This document shows positions 1 through 8,899 of a stretch of 64,000 nt of DNA, one piece after another; the first letter of the stretch is position 1; each line of letters starts with the position of its first letter. The position numbers and the translations under genes are program-made. The stretch lies in assembly GCF_024437745.1 (NCBI RefSeq), contig NZ_JANFNY010000006.1:17757-81756 (forward strand), written 5' to 3'. This stretch comes from Roseomonas sp. GC11. GTDB taxonomy: Bacteria > Pseudomonadota > Alphaproteobacteria > Acetobacterales > Acetobacteraceae. The notes beneath the pieces are model-generated. The model had not been told where the DNA came from, ran no database searches, and saw only the letters and a list, made by a program, of their open reading frames with translations.

Positions 1-113
1 CCACGGCACCGGGGACACTCCGGCCCAGCGGAGCGGCCCGCTTCTCCGGGAGACGGCGGCAGCCTGACAAACATTCTCAAAACCTCTCCTTCGCAAAACA
101 GGGAGTCCTTTGC

Positions 114-842
114 ATGTGCGGCCGTTATTTCGTCCAGCGGGAGGCGGGCCGTCTGCGCGACTATTTCGGCACCGAGGGCGATCTGCCGAATCACCCGCCG
201 AGCTGGAACGTGGCGCCGACGCAGGACTCCTGGGTGGTGCGGCGCCACCCGCAGGAGGGGGTGCGGCATCTCGGGGTGCTGCGCTGGGGGCTGGTGCCGC
301 GCTGGGCGAAGGATGCCTCGGGCGCGGCGAAGCTGATGAACGCGCGCAGCGAGGGGCTGGCGGAGAAGCCCTCCTTCCGCGAGGCGGCGCGGAAGCGGCG
401 CTGCCTGGTCCCGGCCGATGGCTTTTATGAATGGCGCCAGGAGGGCAAGGGCAAGCAGGCCTATGCCGTGGCGCTGAGGAGCGGCGCGCCGATGGCGCTG
501 GCCGGGCTGTGGGAGGGCTGGCAGCAGCCGGATGGCTCCTGGCTGCGCAGCTTCACCATCATCACCACCGAGGCCAATGCGAAGCAGGCGCTGGTGCACC
601 ACCGCATGCCGGTGATCCTGCCGCGCGAGGCCTGGGCGCTGTGGCTGGGGGAGGAAGCGGGCGATGCATGGAGCGATGCCCTGGCTCTGCTGCGCCCCAG
701 CCCGGCGGAGGAGCTGGCCTGCTGGCCGGTGGCCGCGCGCGTCGGCAAATTCGCCGAGAATGATGCCGGGCTGATCGCGCGCGATCCCTTAGCCAGCCCG
801 CCGCCGGAGCTGGACGACCCCTCCCCCTACGAGCCGCGATAG
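114..842 (+). CDS. SRAP domain protein (HMCES/YedK family)
   Basis: Predicted 242-residue SOS-response-associated peptidase family protein. The family binds abasic sites in single-stranded DNA and forms a covalent thiazolidine crosslink through the amino group of Cys2. The start is fixed because Cys must follow the initiator Met: the protein begins MCGRYF. The other active-site residues of the family are visible: Asn76 in LMNARSE, Glu106 in the FYEW motif and His163 in HHRMP. Length matches the family. A purine-rich AGGGAGT precedes the ATG. The last 16 bp overlap the end of the convergent uraH gene, so there is no room for a terminator between them. The 113 bases upstream hold no recognisable gene or site beyond the ribosome binding site. 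Confidence 0.93.
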   Translation: MCGRYFVQREAGRLRDYFGTEGDLPNHPPSWNVAPTQDSWVVRRHPQEGVRHLGVLRWGLVPRWAKDASGAAKLMNARSEGLAEKPSFREAARKRRCLVPADGFYEWRQEGKGKQAYAVALRSGAPMALAGLWEGWQQPDGSWLRSFTIITTEANAKQALVHHRMPVILPREAWALWLGEEAGDAWSDALALLRPSPAEELACWPVAARVGKFAENDAGLIARDPLASPPPELDDPSPYEPR

Positions 843-1183
843 GTGGAGTAGGACCAGGGCGTGCAGAGCAGCGGCACGTGGTAGTGCCCCTGCCCCTCGG
901 CCAGGCCGACGCTGATCACCACCTCATCGAGGAAGCGCGGCTCGGGCGCCATGCCGCGGGCGGCGAAGTAGTCCCCGATCTGGAAGCGCAGCTCATAGCG
1001 GCCGGGGGTGAAGGCCTCCGGCGGCAACAGGGCGGCCTCGGTGCGGCCATCGGCGTTGGTGGTGCCGTGGCCGATATAGTGGCGGTCCGGCGCCACGCGC
1101 CAGAGTTCGACCCGCACGCCCTCGGCCGGGCGGCCGGAGGCGGTGTCAAGCACATGGGTGGAGAGGGCGGAGGGCTTGCTCAT
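827..1183 (-). CDS. uraH: 5-hydroxyisourate hydrolase (transthyretin-like)
   Basis: 118-residue transthyretin-related enzyme that hydrolyses 5-hydroxyisourate, the unstable product of urate oxidation, to OHCU on the way to allantoin. The N-terminal STHVLDTASGRPA motif with catalytic His10 and the C-terminal family signature YRGS are both present, and there is no signal peptide, so it is cytosolic. Its ATG overlaps the TGA of the upstream flavoprotein gene (ATGA), which implies co-transcription and coupled translation. The 3' end overlaps the convergent SRAP gene by 16 bp. OHCU decarboxylase and a classical uricase are not seen nearby. Confidence 0.93.
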   Translation of the reverse strand: MSKPSALSTHVLDTASGRPAEGVRVELWRVAPDRHYIGHGTTNADGRTEAALLPPEAFTPGRYELRFQIGDYFAARGMAPEPRFLDEVVISVGLAEGQGHYHVPLLCTPWSYSTYRGS

Positions 1184-2646
1184 CACTCGGCGGCCTCGGG
1201 CAGTTCCTCGGGGATGGTGGAGGTGAGTTCGGCGAGATCGAAGCGGCGCAGGCTGTCGAGATGCGCCTCCGCATCCTCCAGCCAGAGGGCGCGGCAGAGG
1301 CCGTCCACCAGCCGGGGCACGCCGTATTTCATGCCGCTGATGCTGGCGCCGGAGAGGCCCATGGACAGGGTGGCGGCATAGGTCATGCAGTGGATGCGGC
1401 GCAGCAGCGGCGCGGCGCCCGGCGTCTTCTCCCGGAAGGAAAAATCGTCGGCGAGGTAGGGCGAGGCGCCGCAGAGCGGGCTTTCCTCGCCCGGCGGCGG
1501 GGTGAAGGCGTCCTTCCACAGCAGGATTTCCGGCGCGAAGGCCGCCAGTTCCGGCCGCAGCCCGAGGTCGAAGGTGAAGCCGGTGCCGAGGATGACGGCA
1601 TCGGCGGTGAAGCGGCCGCGGGGCGTGTCGAGGGCGACCTGCTCCCCCTCCCCGCCCTTGTCCGTGCCTTTTTCCGGGCTGGCTTCCATGCTGGCGCCCT
1701 GGATGGGGGCGCCCATCACCAGCCGGAAGCGCGGGTCGCTGGCGACGCGGTCCCAGCTTTCCTGGGGCGGGGGCTGGTTCAGCTCGAAGATATGCCGGGT
1801 GAAGCGCCATTTCAGCACGTCCGGCAGGGCGTGGTACTGGGCGAGATAGCCGGCCTGTTCCATCCAGCGGAAGGGGTTGACGCGCGGCATGCGCGGGCGG
1901 CGGACCAGCATGGTGGCGCTGGCCGCGCCGGCCTCCAGCGCGGTGGCCAGGTTGTCGAAGGCGGAGGCGCCGGCGCCCACCACGATCAGGCGCCTGCCGG
2001 CCAGGGCGGCGAAGTCGATGGCCTGGGCGGTGTGCAGCACGCGCCCGGGCGGCAATGCGCCGAAGGGGTGCGGCACCTGCCAGGCGCCGGAGCCGTCCAT
2101 GCCGGTGGCCAGCACCATGCGGCGGGCGAGCTGGACCTGCTCCCCCGCCGGCGTGCGGAAGCGCAGGGCGAGCAGGCGCCCGCCCTGGATGCTGTCCACC
2201 GCGAGCAGTTCATGCCCGTGGCGCAGCGGCAGTTCGAGGGTTTCGGCATACCAGTCGAGGTAGCGCTGCCAGTCCTCGCGGCCGATCTTGCGCAGGCTCT
2301 CCCAGGCTTCGGCGCCGTCGCGGGCGGTGAAGAAGGCGCGCGGCGTCAGCGCCGGCACGCCGAGGTCGGGGCCGGTGACGTGCTTGGGCGTGCGCAGGGT
2401 GCGCATGCGGGCGAAGGTGGTCCAGACGCCGGTGCCGCCCGGCGGGGCGCGGTCGAACACGGCAATGTTATCCACCTTCTGGCGGCGCAGGCCGAAAGCC
2501 GTTGCGAGGCCGGTCTGTCCGCCACCAATGATGGCCACATCCAGCACCGCCTCGGCCGCGGGCGGCATCCAGGGATGCGCCGGATAGTCGAGCAGGGCGA
2601 GTTGCTGCCGGGCCTGGCGGGCAAGCTCGGCGAGAGGGGCGGGCAT
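1183..2646 (-). CDS. FAD/NAD(P)-dependent monooxygenase-like oxidoreductase coupled to uraH
   Basis: 487-residue flavoprotein. A Rossmann FAD-binding motif GGGQTG lies at residues 41-46, and a second dinucleotide motif, VVGAGASAFDN, lies roughly at 210-230, an arrangement seen in flavin-containing and Baeyer-Villiger-like monooxygenases. No signal peptide or membrane segment is visible. The ATG at 2646 was chosen because GGGAAGA sits at good spacing; an in-frame ATG at 2664 lacks one. The gene is translationally coupled to uraH by an ATGA overlap. The simplest reading is an enzyme that makes the uraH substrate, i.e. a flavin urate hydroxylase of a type other than HpxO, but substrate specificity cannot be read from sequence and a different hydroxylation is possible. 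Confidence 0.8.
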   Translation of the reverse strand: MPAPLAELARQARQQLALLDYPAHPWMPPAAEAVLDVAIIGGGQTGLATAFGLRRQKVDNIAVFDRAPPGGTGVWTTFARMRTLRTPKHVTGPDLGVPALTPRAFFTARDGAEAWESLRKIGREDWQRYLDWYAETLELPLRHGHELLAVDSIQGGRLLALRFRTPAGEQVQLARRMVLATGMDGSGAWQVPHPFGALPPGRVLHTAQAIDFAALAGRRLIVVGAGASAFDNLATALEAGAASATMLVRRPRMPRVNPFRWMEQAGYLAQYHALPDVLKWRFTRHIFELNQPPPQESWDRVASDPRFRLVMGAPIQGASMEASPEKGTDKGGEGEQVALDTPRGRFTADAVILGTGFTFDLGLRPELAAFAPEILLWKDAFTPPPGEESPLCGASPYLADDFSFREKTPGAAPLLRRIHCMTYAATLSMGLSGASISGMKYGVPRLVDGLCRALWLEDAEAHLDSLRRFDLAELTSTIPEELPEAAE

Positions 2647-2784
2647 GGAGATCTTCCCGGTCATGGCGTGGCGTGGCACGATGCTGCTATGCATCAAGCA
2701 TGCCGCCGGCTGGCCCCGGCCGGCAAGCACGGCGATGCTTCGGCGCGATTTCGACAGGCCGCCCGACCCCGCATGGAGGTGCCC

Positions 2785-4452
2785 GTGAGTGCCAGCGTGA
2801 CCAAGCTCCGCGTCAAGGATGAGGATTTCCTCGTCGCCTCGATGATCGAGCGTTGCCCCAAGAGCATGATGATCCGGGAACTGCTGCAGAACGCGGTGGA
2901 AGCCGCCTGCACCGCGCCGGAGGGCAGCCGCAGGGTCGAGTTCTCGGCGCTGGAGGTGGCGGGCGCGCGCAAGCTCGCCCTCTGGAACAGCGGCACGGGG
3001 CTGACGGGGCCGGAACTCTACCGGATGTGCGACATCGCCGCCTCGATCCGCAAGGAAACGGGGATGGACCGCAATTTCGGCATGGGCGCCAAGGTGGCCT
3101 CGCTGCCCTCCAACCAGAACGGGATGCGCTACCGCTCCTGCCGCAAGGGCTCGGTGCAGGAGGTGGTGATCGGCAAGTACGAGGGCGTCTATGGCCGCCT
3201 GCTGCGCCCTGGCGCGGATGGCAAGCCGGTCGAGGTGTCGCGCGTCACCGAGGCGGCCGAGGCCGAGGGCCGGCCGCTCGACCAGGAATGGACCGAGGTC
3301 GTGCTGCTGGGCAATGCCCCGGAGCAGGACACGGTGGCCGACCCCTACCAGGGCCAGCCGCGCAGCGCGCCGCGCTGGCTGCCCAGCACCATCGCCCTGC
3401 GCTTCTTCCGCTTCCCGCAGGGGGTGGAGGTGGTGATCCGCCACGGCGCCACCCATTTCGCCCGCGATGCCGGGCGCATCATCCCGATGGCCGACCGCCT
3501 GGCCACGCTGCGCGACTATGAGGCGGTGCGGCTGCCGGATGGCATCGTGCTGCACTATGCCTATGACCCCTCCGCCAGCCTGCCCGGCACGCCGGAGGAG
3601 AAGCGCAGCCTCTGCGCCCTCGTGCACCGGGACGAGCTCTATGCCCTGCAGACCGGCGCGTCCTGGCGGCGCGACGCGCCGAATTTCGGCATCTCCTTCC
3701 TGGCGCGCAACATCAGCGTGCTGATCGAGCTGCCGGAGGACTACCCGGTGCAGCCTGAGGCCTACCGCGAGTTCCTGCGCTACCGCAACGAGATGCAGGC
3801 GCAGGCGAAGGTGGCGGATTTCGCCGGGCTGGTGGCGCAGAACATCCCCGCCTGGCTGCGCGGCCACATGGCCGCCGCCATGCCGGAGGCGCCCTATGCC
3901 CAGGAGGCGACGGAAACCCTGCAGGAGCTGCTCCAGCGCCTGGATGTGCGCCGGCGCCGGCCCGGGCTGAAGCCCAGCCTGGACCCCAAGCTGAACCCCA
4001 CCGCCACCGACCCCAGCCTGCTGCCGCCGGAGGTCGTGCCCTCCCTCATGCTGCTGCGCGACCCGGCCGAGCTGGCGGACCGCCACCTCACCCACCGCGC
4101 CGCCGCCTATTACCCGGAGACGCACCAGCTCCACATCAACCTGACCTACCCGGCGGTCGAGGCGCTGGCCGCGCGGCTGCGCGCCCTGGCGGCCGAGAAT
4201 CAGGAGCCGGAGGCCGTCACCCGCTGCGCCCTGACGGTGGCGGAGCGGGCGATGGTGCTGCGCATCGCCCGCGCCATCGCCTATGGCCTCTCCAAGCGCG
4301 ACCAGCCGCGCGAATGGCGCGAGCCGCATCTGCGCCTGCTGCTCTCGCCCGAGAGCCTCTCCCTCGCCGCCGAGGATATCGACAGCGGCTGGGCCGAGGC
4401 CGAGCAGGCCATGCGCCAGGCCCTGCAGGACGTGCCGCTGGTGACCGACTGA
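2785..4452 (+). CDS. GHKL-type ATPase domain protein, unknown function
   Basis: 555-residue protein with an N-terminal Bergerat (Hsp90/MutL/histidine-kinase) ATP-binding fold. The N-box ELLQNAVEA has its Mg-binding Asn at residue 36, NSGTGL at 68-73 occupies the DxGxG position with Asn instead of the usual Asp, and NFGMGAKVAS at 97-106 forms the ATP lid. The rest (about 200-555) has no motif I recognise and ends in a helical, Arg/Glu-rich region. There is no DHp histidine, receiver, signal peptide or membrane segment, so it is neither a classical sensor kinase nor full-length MutL. GTG at 2785 is preferred because GGAGGT precedes it at good spacing; ATG at 2773 is the alternative. It is transcribed away from the flavoprotein gene and has no obvious partner. 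Confidence 0.75.
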   Translation: MSASVTKLRVKDEDFLVASMIERCPKSMMIRELLQNAVEAACTAPEGSRRVEFSALEVAGARKLALWNSGTGLTGPELYRMCDIAASIRKETGMDRNFGMGAKVASLPSNQNGMRYRSCRKGSVQEVVIGKYEGVYGRLLRPGADGKPVEVSRVTEAAEAEGRPLDQEWTEVVLLGNAPEQDTVADPYQGQPRSAPRWLPSTIALRFFRFPQGVEVVIRHGATHFARDAGRIIPMADRLATLRDYEAVRLPDGIVLHYAYDPSASLPGTPEEKRSLCALVHRDELYALQTGASWRRDAPNFGISFLARNISVLIELPEDYPVQPEAYREFLRYRNEMQAQAKVADFAGLVAQNIPAWLRGHMAAAMPEAPYAQEATETLQELLQRLDVRRRRPGLKPSLDPKLNPTATDPSLLPPEVVPSLMLLRDPAELADRHLTHRAAAYYPETHQLHINLTYPAVEALAARLRALAAENQEPEAVTRCALTVAERAMVLRIARAIAYGLSKRDQPREWREPHLRLLLSPESLSLAAEDIDSGWAEAEQAMRQALQDVPLVTD

Positions 4453-4499
4453 GCCACCCCGCCGCCGGGGCAGCCCTCCCGGCGGCGAAGGGCAGCCGC

Positions 4500-5670
<1,171 letters not shown>

Positions 5671-5734
5671 GGACATTCCTCCATTTTTGGTGATTGCGGC
5701 CACTCTCGGCAGCGTCGGCAATGGAGTCAACGAT

Positions 5735-5746
5735 ATTGTCGACAAT
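5735..5746. promoter_or_regulatory. Predicted operator of the FCD-type GntR regulator
   Basis: ATTGTCGACAAT is a perfect 12-bp palindrome between the divergent Bug receptor and GntR genes. Its core TGTC-GACA fits the yGTM-KACr consensus described for the FadR subfamily of GntR repressors. It lies 65 bp upstream of the receptor start and 57 bp upstream of the regulator start, so one bound dimer could control both promoters. AT-rich sequence is rare here, which makes chance occurrence less likely. Binding is inferred, not shown. Confidence 0.6.
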
Positions 5747-5803
5747 CCTGCCGCCGCCTACTCTGCGCCACCGCACGCCCCGGCGCGCCCGCAGGACAGA
5801 GCC

Positions 5804-6529
5804 ATGCCCCCCGACGCCCCCCGCAACACCCCGCCGCCCACTCCCCTGCCCCACGCCCAGCCGGACGCCCAGCCGGACACCCAGCCGGGCGCCCTCCCCG
5901 CCACCATCGCCACCGCCCTGGAGGAGGACATCGTCTTCGGCCGCCTCCACCCGCGCGAAAGGCTGCTGGAGGAAGAACTGGCCACGCGCTTCGGCGCCAC
6001 GCGCCACGCCATCCGCCAGGCCCTGGCCGAGCTGGAGCGCATGGGGCTGGTGGAGCGCATCCCCAACCGCGGCGCCCAGGTGAAGGCCTACACCCTGGCC
6101 GAGGTGGAACAGCTCTACGCCCTGCGCGCCCTGCTGGAGCGCGAGGCGGCGCGACAGATGCCCCTGCCCCTGCCGGAGGCCGATCTCGCCACGCTGCGCA
6201 CCCACCAGGAGCGGCATGACGAGGCCGTGCGCCGCCACGACGCCCGCGCCGCCTTCCGCGCCAACCTCGCCTTCCACCGCGCGCTCTTCGACCGCTGCGG
6301 CAATCTCTTCCTGGCCGAGACGATCGAGCATCTGGCGCTGCGCGCCCATGCCATCCGCTTCGCCGCCGTGACCGACCCCGCCGCCCTGGCCCAGGCGCGG
6401 GACGAGCACCACGCCATGCTCGCCGCCCTCGCCAGCGGCGACCGCGAGGCCCTGCTGCGGCTCTGCGAGGCGCATCTGGTGCCCTCCCGCCGCGCCTATC
6501 TGCGCGCCCAGGCGGCTTTCCTGGCCTGA
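5804..6529 (+). CDS. GntR-family transcriptional regulator, FCD subfamily
   Basis: 241-residue regulator. After a Pro-rich, poorly conserved N-terminus containing short QPD repeats (about residues 15-32), a winged helix-turn-helix follows: DIVFGRLHPRERLLEEELA, then TRHAIRQALAELERMGLVER. The C-terminal all-helical FCD ligand domain has the expected metal-binding pattern, with the histidine in FHRALFD and HHAMLAALASGD near the end. FCD regulators usually sense carboxylates or sugar acids. The start ATG at 5804 is preceded by AGGA. The gene diverges from the Bug receptor and lies just upstream of the dehydratase, so it is the likely local controller of acid uptake and breakdown. Confidence 0.9.
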   Translation: MPPDAPRNTPPPTPLPHAQPDAQPDTQPGALPATIATALEEDIVFGRLHPRERLLEEELATRFGATRHAIRQALAELERMGLVERIPNRGAQVKAYTLAEVEQLYALRALLEREAARQMPLPLPEADLATLRTHQERHDEAVRRHDARAAFRANLAFHRALFDRCGNLFLAETIEHLALRAHAIRFAAVTDPAALAQARDEHHAMLAALASGDREALLRLCEAHLVPSRRAYLRAQAAFLA

Positions 6530-6587
6530 GCCGGCCTCCTGGCCCGCGCCACCCCCCACAAAAACCCGATCCCCGAGGAGAACGCCC

Positions 6588-8336
6588 ATGACCGACGCCC
6601 CCGAGACCGCCGCGCCCAAACCCGAGCCCAAACCCGAGTTGGCCCACGGCCTCGCCCGCGGCCTGACCAATTACGGGGACAGGGATTTCGCCCGCTACCT
6701 GCGCCTGTCCATGGCGCGCTCCATGGGCCTCTCCACCGGGCTGCTGAAGAAGCCGGTGGTCGGCATCGCCGCCACCTATTCCGAGTTCAACAACTGCCAC
6801 CGCCTGGTGCCCGAGCTGGTGGCGGCGGTGAAGCGCGGCGTGCTCGCCGCCGGCGGCCTGCCGCTGGAATTCCCCACCATCTCGCTGGGCGAGGTCTTCC
6901 TGAACCCCACCAGCCTGTTCTTCCGCAACCTGATGTCGGTGGACACGGAGGAGATGATCCGCGGCCAGCCGATGGACGCCGTGGTGCTGGTGGGCGGCTG
7001 CGACAAGACCGTGCCGGCCCAGCTCATGGGCGCCGTCTCCGCCGATATCCCCGCCATCCAGGTGGTGACGGGGCCGATGATGACCGGCCGCTGGCGCGGT
7101 GAGCGCCTCGGCGCCTGCACCGACTGCCGCCGCTTCTGGGCGAAGTTCCGCGCCGGCGAGATCGACGCCGCGACGATCGAGGAGGTGGAGGGCAGCCTCG
7201 CCACCACCGCCGGCACCTGCGCCGTCATGGGCACCGCCTCCACCATGGCCTCCCTGGCCGAGGCGCTGGGCATGATGCTGCCGGGCACCGCCGCCATCCC
7301 CGCCGTCCATGCCGACCGCATCCGCGCCGCCGAGGCCTCCGGCGCCGCGGCGCTGCGCCTGGCGCAGCTCGGCCTGACGCCCGCGCGCATCGTCACGCCG
7401 AAAGCCGTGGAAAATGCCCTGCGCGTGCTGCTGGCCATCGGCGGCTCCACCAACGCCATCATCCATCTGACGGCCATCGCCGGGCGGGCGGGCATCCCGG
7501 TGGACCTCCACCGGCTGAACGAGCTGTCCGACACCACGCCGGTGCTGGTGGACCTCAAGCCCACCGGGCCCTTCTACATGGAGGACCTGCACGTGGCGGG
7601 CGGCATCGGCGCCGTGCTGCGCGAACTGGCGCCCCTGCTGCACCTCGACGCCCTGACGGTGACGGGCGAGACCCTGGGCGAGCGCCTGGCCGCCGAGCCG
7701 GGCTTCGTCGACCGCGCCGTGGTCCGCACCCGCGCCGAGCCGCTCCAGCCGCAGGGCGGGCTGGTGGCGCTGTTCGGCTCCCTCGCCCCGCGCGGCGCCA
7801 TCCTCAAGCGCGCCGCCGCCGACCCCACGCTCTTCGAGAGGGAAGGCCGCGCCGTCGTCTTCACCTCGCTGGAGGACCTCGCCGCGCGCATCGATGACCC
7901 GGATCTCGACGTGACGGCGGAGGATTTCCTGGTGCTGCAGAATGCCGGGCCGCTCTCCGCCTCGGGCATGCCGGAGGCGGGCTACCTGCCCATCCCGTCC
8001 AAGCTGGCGCGGGCGGGGGTGAAGGACATGGTGCGCATCTCCGACGCCCGCATGTCCGGCACCGCCTATGGCACCATCGTGCTGCATGTGGCGCCGGATG
8101 CCGCCTCGGGCGGGCCGCTCGGGCTGGTGCGCGATGGCGACCGCATCCGCCTCTCCGTGCGGGAGCGCCGCATCGACCTGCTGGTGGCCGAAGACGAACT
8201 GGCCCGCCGCCGCGCCGCCCAGCCCCCCGCCCCGCCCCCGCCGAAGCGCGGCTATGCCCGGCTCTACAAGGAGCAGGTGCTCCAGGCCGATGAGGGCTGC
8301 GACTTCGACATCCTGCGCGCCGAACCCTCCCGCTAA
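6588..8336 (+). CDS. IlvD/Edd family sugar-acid dehydratase
   Basis: 582-residue iron-sulfur dehydratase. Three cysteines expected to ligate a [2Fe-2S] cluster are present: Cys70 in EFNNCH, one in GGCDKT and one in GTCAVMGTAST. The C-terminal sequence GYARLYKEQVLQADEGCDFD is characteristic of the pentonate/hexonate (for example L-arabinonate) dehydratase branch rather than of IlvD, so the substrate is probably a sugar acid, converted to a 2-keto-3-deoxy acid. GAGGAG sits upstream of the ATG. It follows the GntR regulator by 58 bp and probably belongs to the same regulon as the Bug receptor. No aldolase or semialdehyde dehydrogenase follows directly. Confidence 0.9.
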   Translation: MTDAPETAAPKPEPKPELAHGLARGLTNYGDRDFARYLRLSMARSMGLSTGLLKKPVVGIAATYSEFNNCHRLVPELVAAVKRGVLAAGGLPLEFPTISLGEVFLNPTSLFFRNLMSVDTEEMIRGQPMDAVVLVGGCDKTVPAQLMGAVSADIPAIQVVTGPMMTGRWRGERLGACTDCRRFWAKFRAGEIDAATIEEVEGSLATTAGTCAVMGTASTMASLAEALGMMLPGTAAIPAVHADRIRAAEASGAAALRLAQLGLTPARIVTPKAVENALRVLLAIGGSTNAIIHLTAIAGRAGIPVDLHRLNELSDTTPVLVDLKPTGPFYMEDLHVAGGIGAVLRELAPLLHLDALTVTGETLGERLAAEPGFVDRAVVRTRAEPLQPQGGLVALFGSLAPRGAILKRAAADPTLFEREGRAVVFTSLEDLAARIDDPDLDVTAEDFLVLQNAGPLSASGMPEAGYLPIPSKLARAGVKDMVRISDARMSGTAYGTIVLHVAPDAASGGPLGLVRDGDRIRLSVRERRIDLLVAEDELARRRAAQPPAPPPPKRGYARLYKEQVLQADEGCDFDILRAEPSR

Positions 8337-8360
8337 GGCCCGAAACCCCCTATCTCTGGC

Positions 8361-8410
8361 GGCGGGAGGACGGCCTCCCCGCGCATGACAACGGCAGGGA
8401 CGGCCCCGCC
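8361..8410 (+). promoter_or_regulatory. Guanidine-II (mini-ykkC) riboswitch
   Basis: Two hairpins with identical ACGG terminal loops lie 13 bases apart: GGGAGG-ACGG-CCTCCC at 8364-8379 and GGCAGGG-ACGG-CCCCGCC at 8393-8410 (one A-C mismatch in the second stem). Paired hairpins with ACGR loops closed by G-C pairs are the defining feature of the mini-ykkC/guanidine-II class, whose loops bind guanidinium. The element ends 28 bases before the start of a SugE/GdnC exporter gene, the commonest target of this riboswitch. A G-run at 8421-8426, the probable ribosome binding site, could be sequestered without ligand. Assignment rests on structure by eye plus gene context. Confidence 0.85.
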
Positions 8411-8438
8411 ACCTTTCTCAGGGGGGCCCGCCCTCATC

Positions 8439-8753
8439 ATGTCCTGGATCTACCTGCTGCTCGCCGGCCTGCTGGAAATCGGCTGGGCCGTCGGGCTCAA
8501 ATACACGGAGGGCTTCACCCGCCCGCTGCCCAGCCTGCTCACCCTGGCCAGCATGGCGGCGAGCGTCTTCCTGCTCGGGCTGGCCCTGCGCGACCTGCCG
8601 ATGGGCACCGCCTATGGCATCTGGACCGGCATCGGCACCGTCGGCACCGCGCTGCTCGGCATCCTGCTCTTCGGCGAACCCGCCACCGCGCTGCGGCTCT
8701 TCTGCATCGGGCTGATCATCGCCGGGATCGTCGGGCTGAAATTAAGCCATTAA
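8439..8753 (+). CDS. gdnC: SMR-family guanidinium exporter (SugE/GdnC)
   Basis: 104-residue small multidrug resistance protein with four predicted membrane helices, starting [20 protein letters not shown] with the conserved membrane Glu in the first helix. The [10 protein letters not shown] segment and the [16 protein letters not shown] motif place it in the SugE branch, which exports guanidinium rather than broad cationic drugs. ATG at 8439 is chosen because an earlier in-frame ATG at 8385 lies inside the riboswitch region. The guanidine-II riboswitch just upstream strongly supports this substrate. A family A terminator begins 9 bp after the stop codon. Confidence 0.93.
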   Translation: MSWIYLLLAGLLEIGWAVGLKYTEGFTRPLPSLLTLASMAASVFLLGLALRDLPMGTAYGIWTGIGTVGTALLGILLFGEPATALRLFCIGLIIAGIVGLKLSH

Positions 8754-8761
8754 GAGAAAAT

Positions 8762-8880
8762 GTTCTTTTTTGAAAAAAAGAACCAAAAAACTTTTCTCAG
8801 CCAGCGTCCCGCCTCAGGCCTGAGGCGGGACGCCAAACTGAAAGAAAGTCTTTTTTCTTCTTTTTCTTCAGAAAAAGAAG
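8762..8880. terminator. Family A composite palindrome (A1), bidirectional terminator
   Basis: Lies between the convergent gdnC and mqo genes. It has three parts: an AT-rich hairpin (GTTCTTTTTT / AAAAAAGAAC, 8762-8783), a perfect 30-bp GC-rich palindrome with 15-base arms starting GCGTCCCGCC (8804-8833), and a second AT-rich hairpin (CTTCTTTTTC / GAAAAAGAAG, 8857-8880). The spacers extend the central stem and leave a run of six T on either strand, so it can end transcription from both sides. The same design recurs across the window. Confidence 0.8.
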
Positions 8881-8899
8881 AAAACCTAAAATAAAATAA

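Noticed and set aside
1183-4329. A thousand-codon open frame on the minus strand that joins the flavoprotein to sequence antisense to the GHKL gene, and its plus-strand counterpart from 1261
   Set aside because: High GC leaves stop codons rare in antisense frames. Motifs, start sites and ribosome binding sites support two separate divergent genes; the extensions are low-complexity and match no family.
2785-4452. GHKL ATPase as part of a defence island
   Set aside because: No nuclease, helicase, reverse transcriptase or toxin-like partner is nearby and no mobile element borders the gene, so the context does not support it.
8385-8753. Longer SugE form starting at ATG 8385
   Set aside because: That ATG lies between the two riboswitch hairpins and would add 18 residues absent from the compact SMR fold; ATG 8439 gives the family's MSW(I/V)Y-type start.
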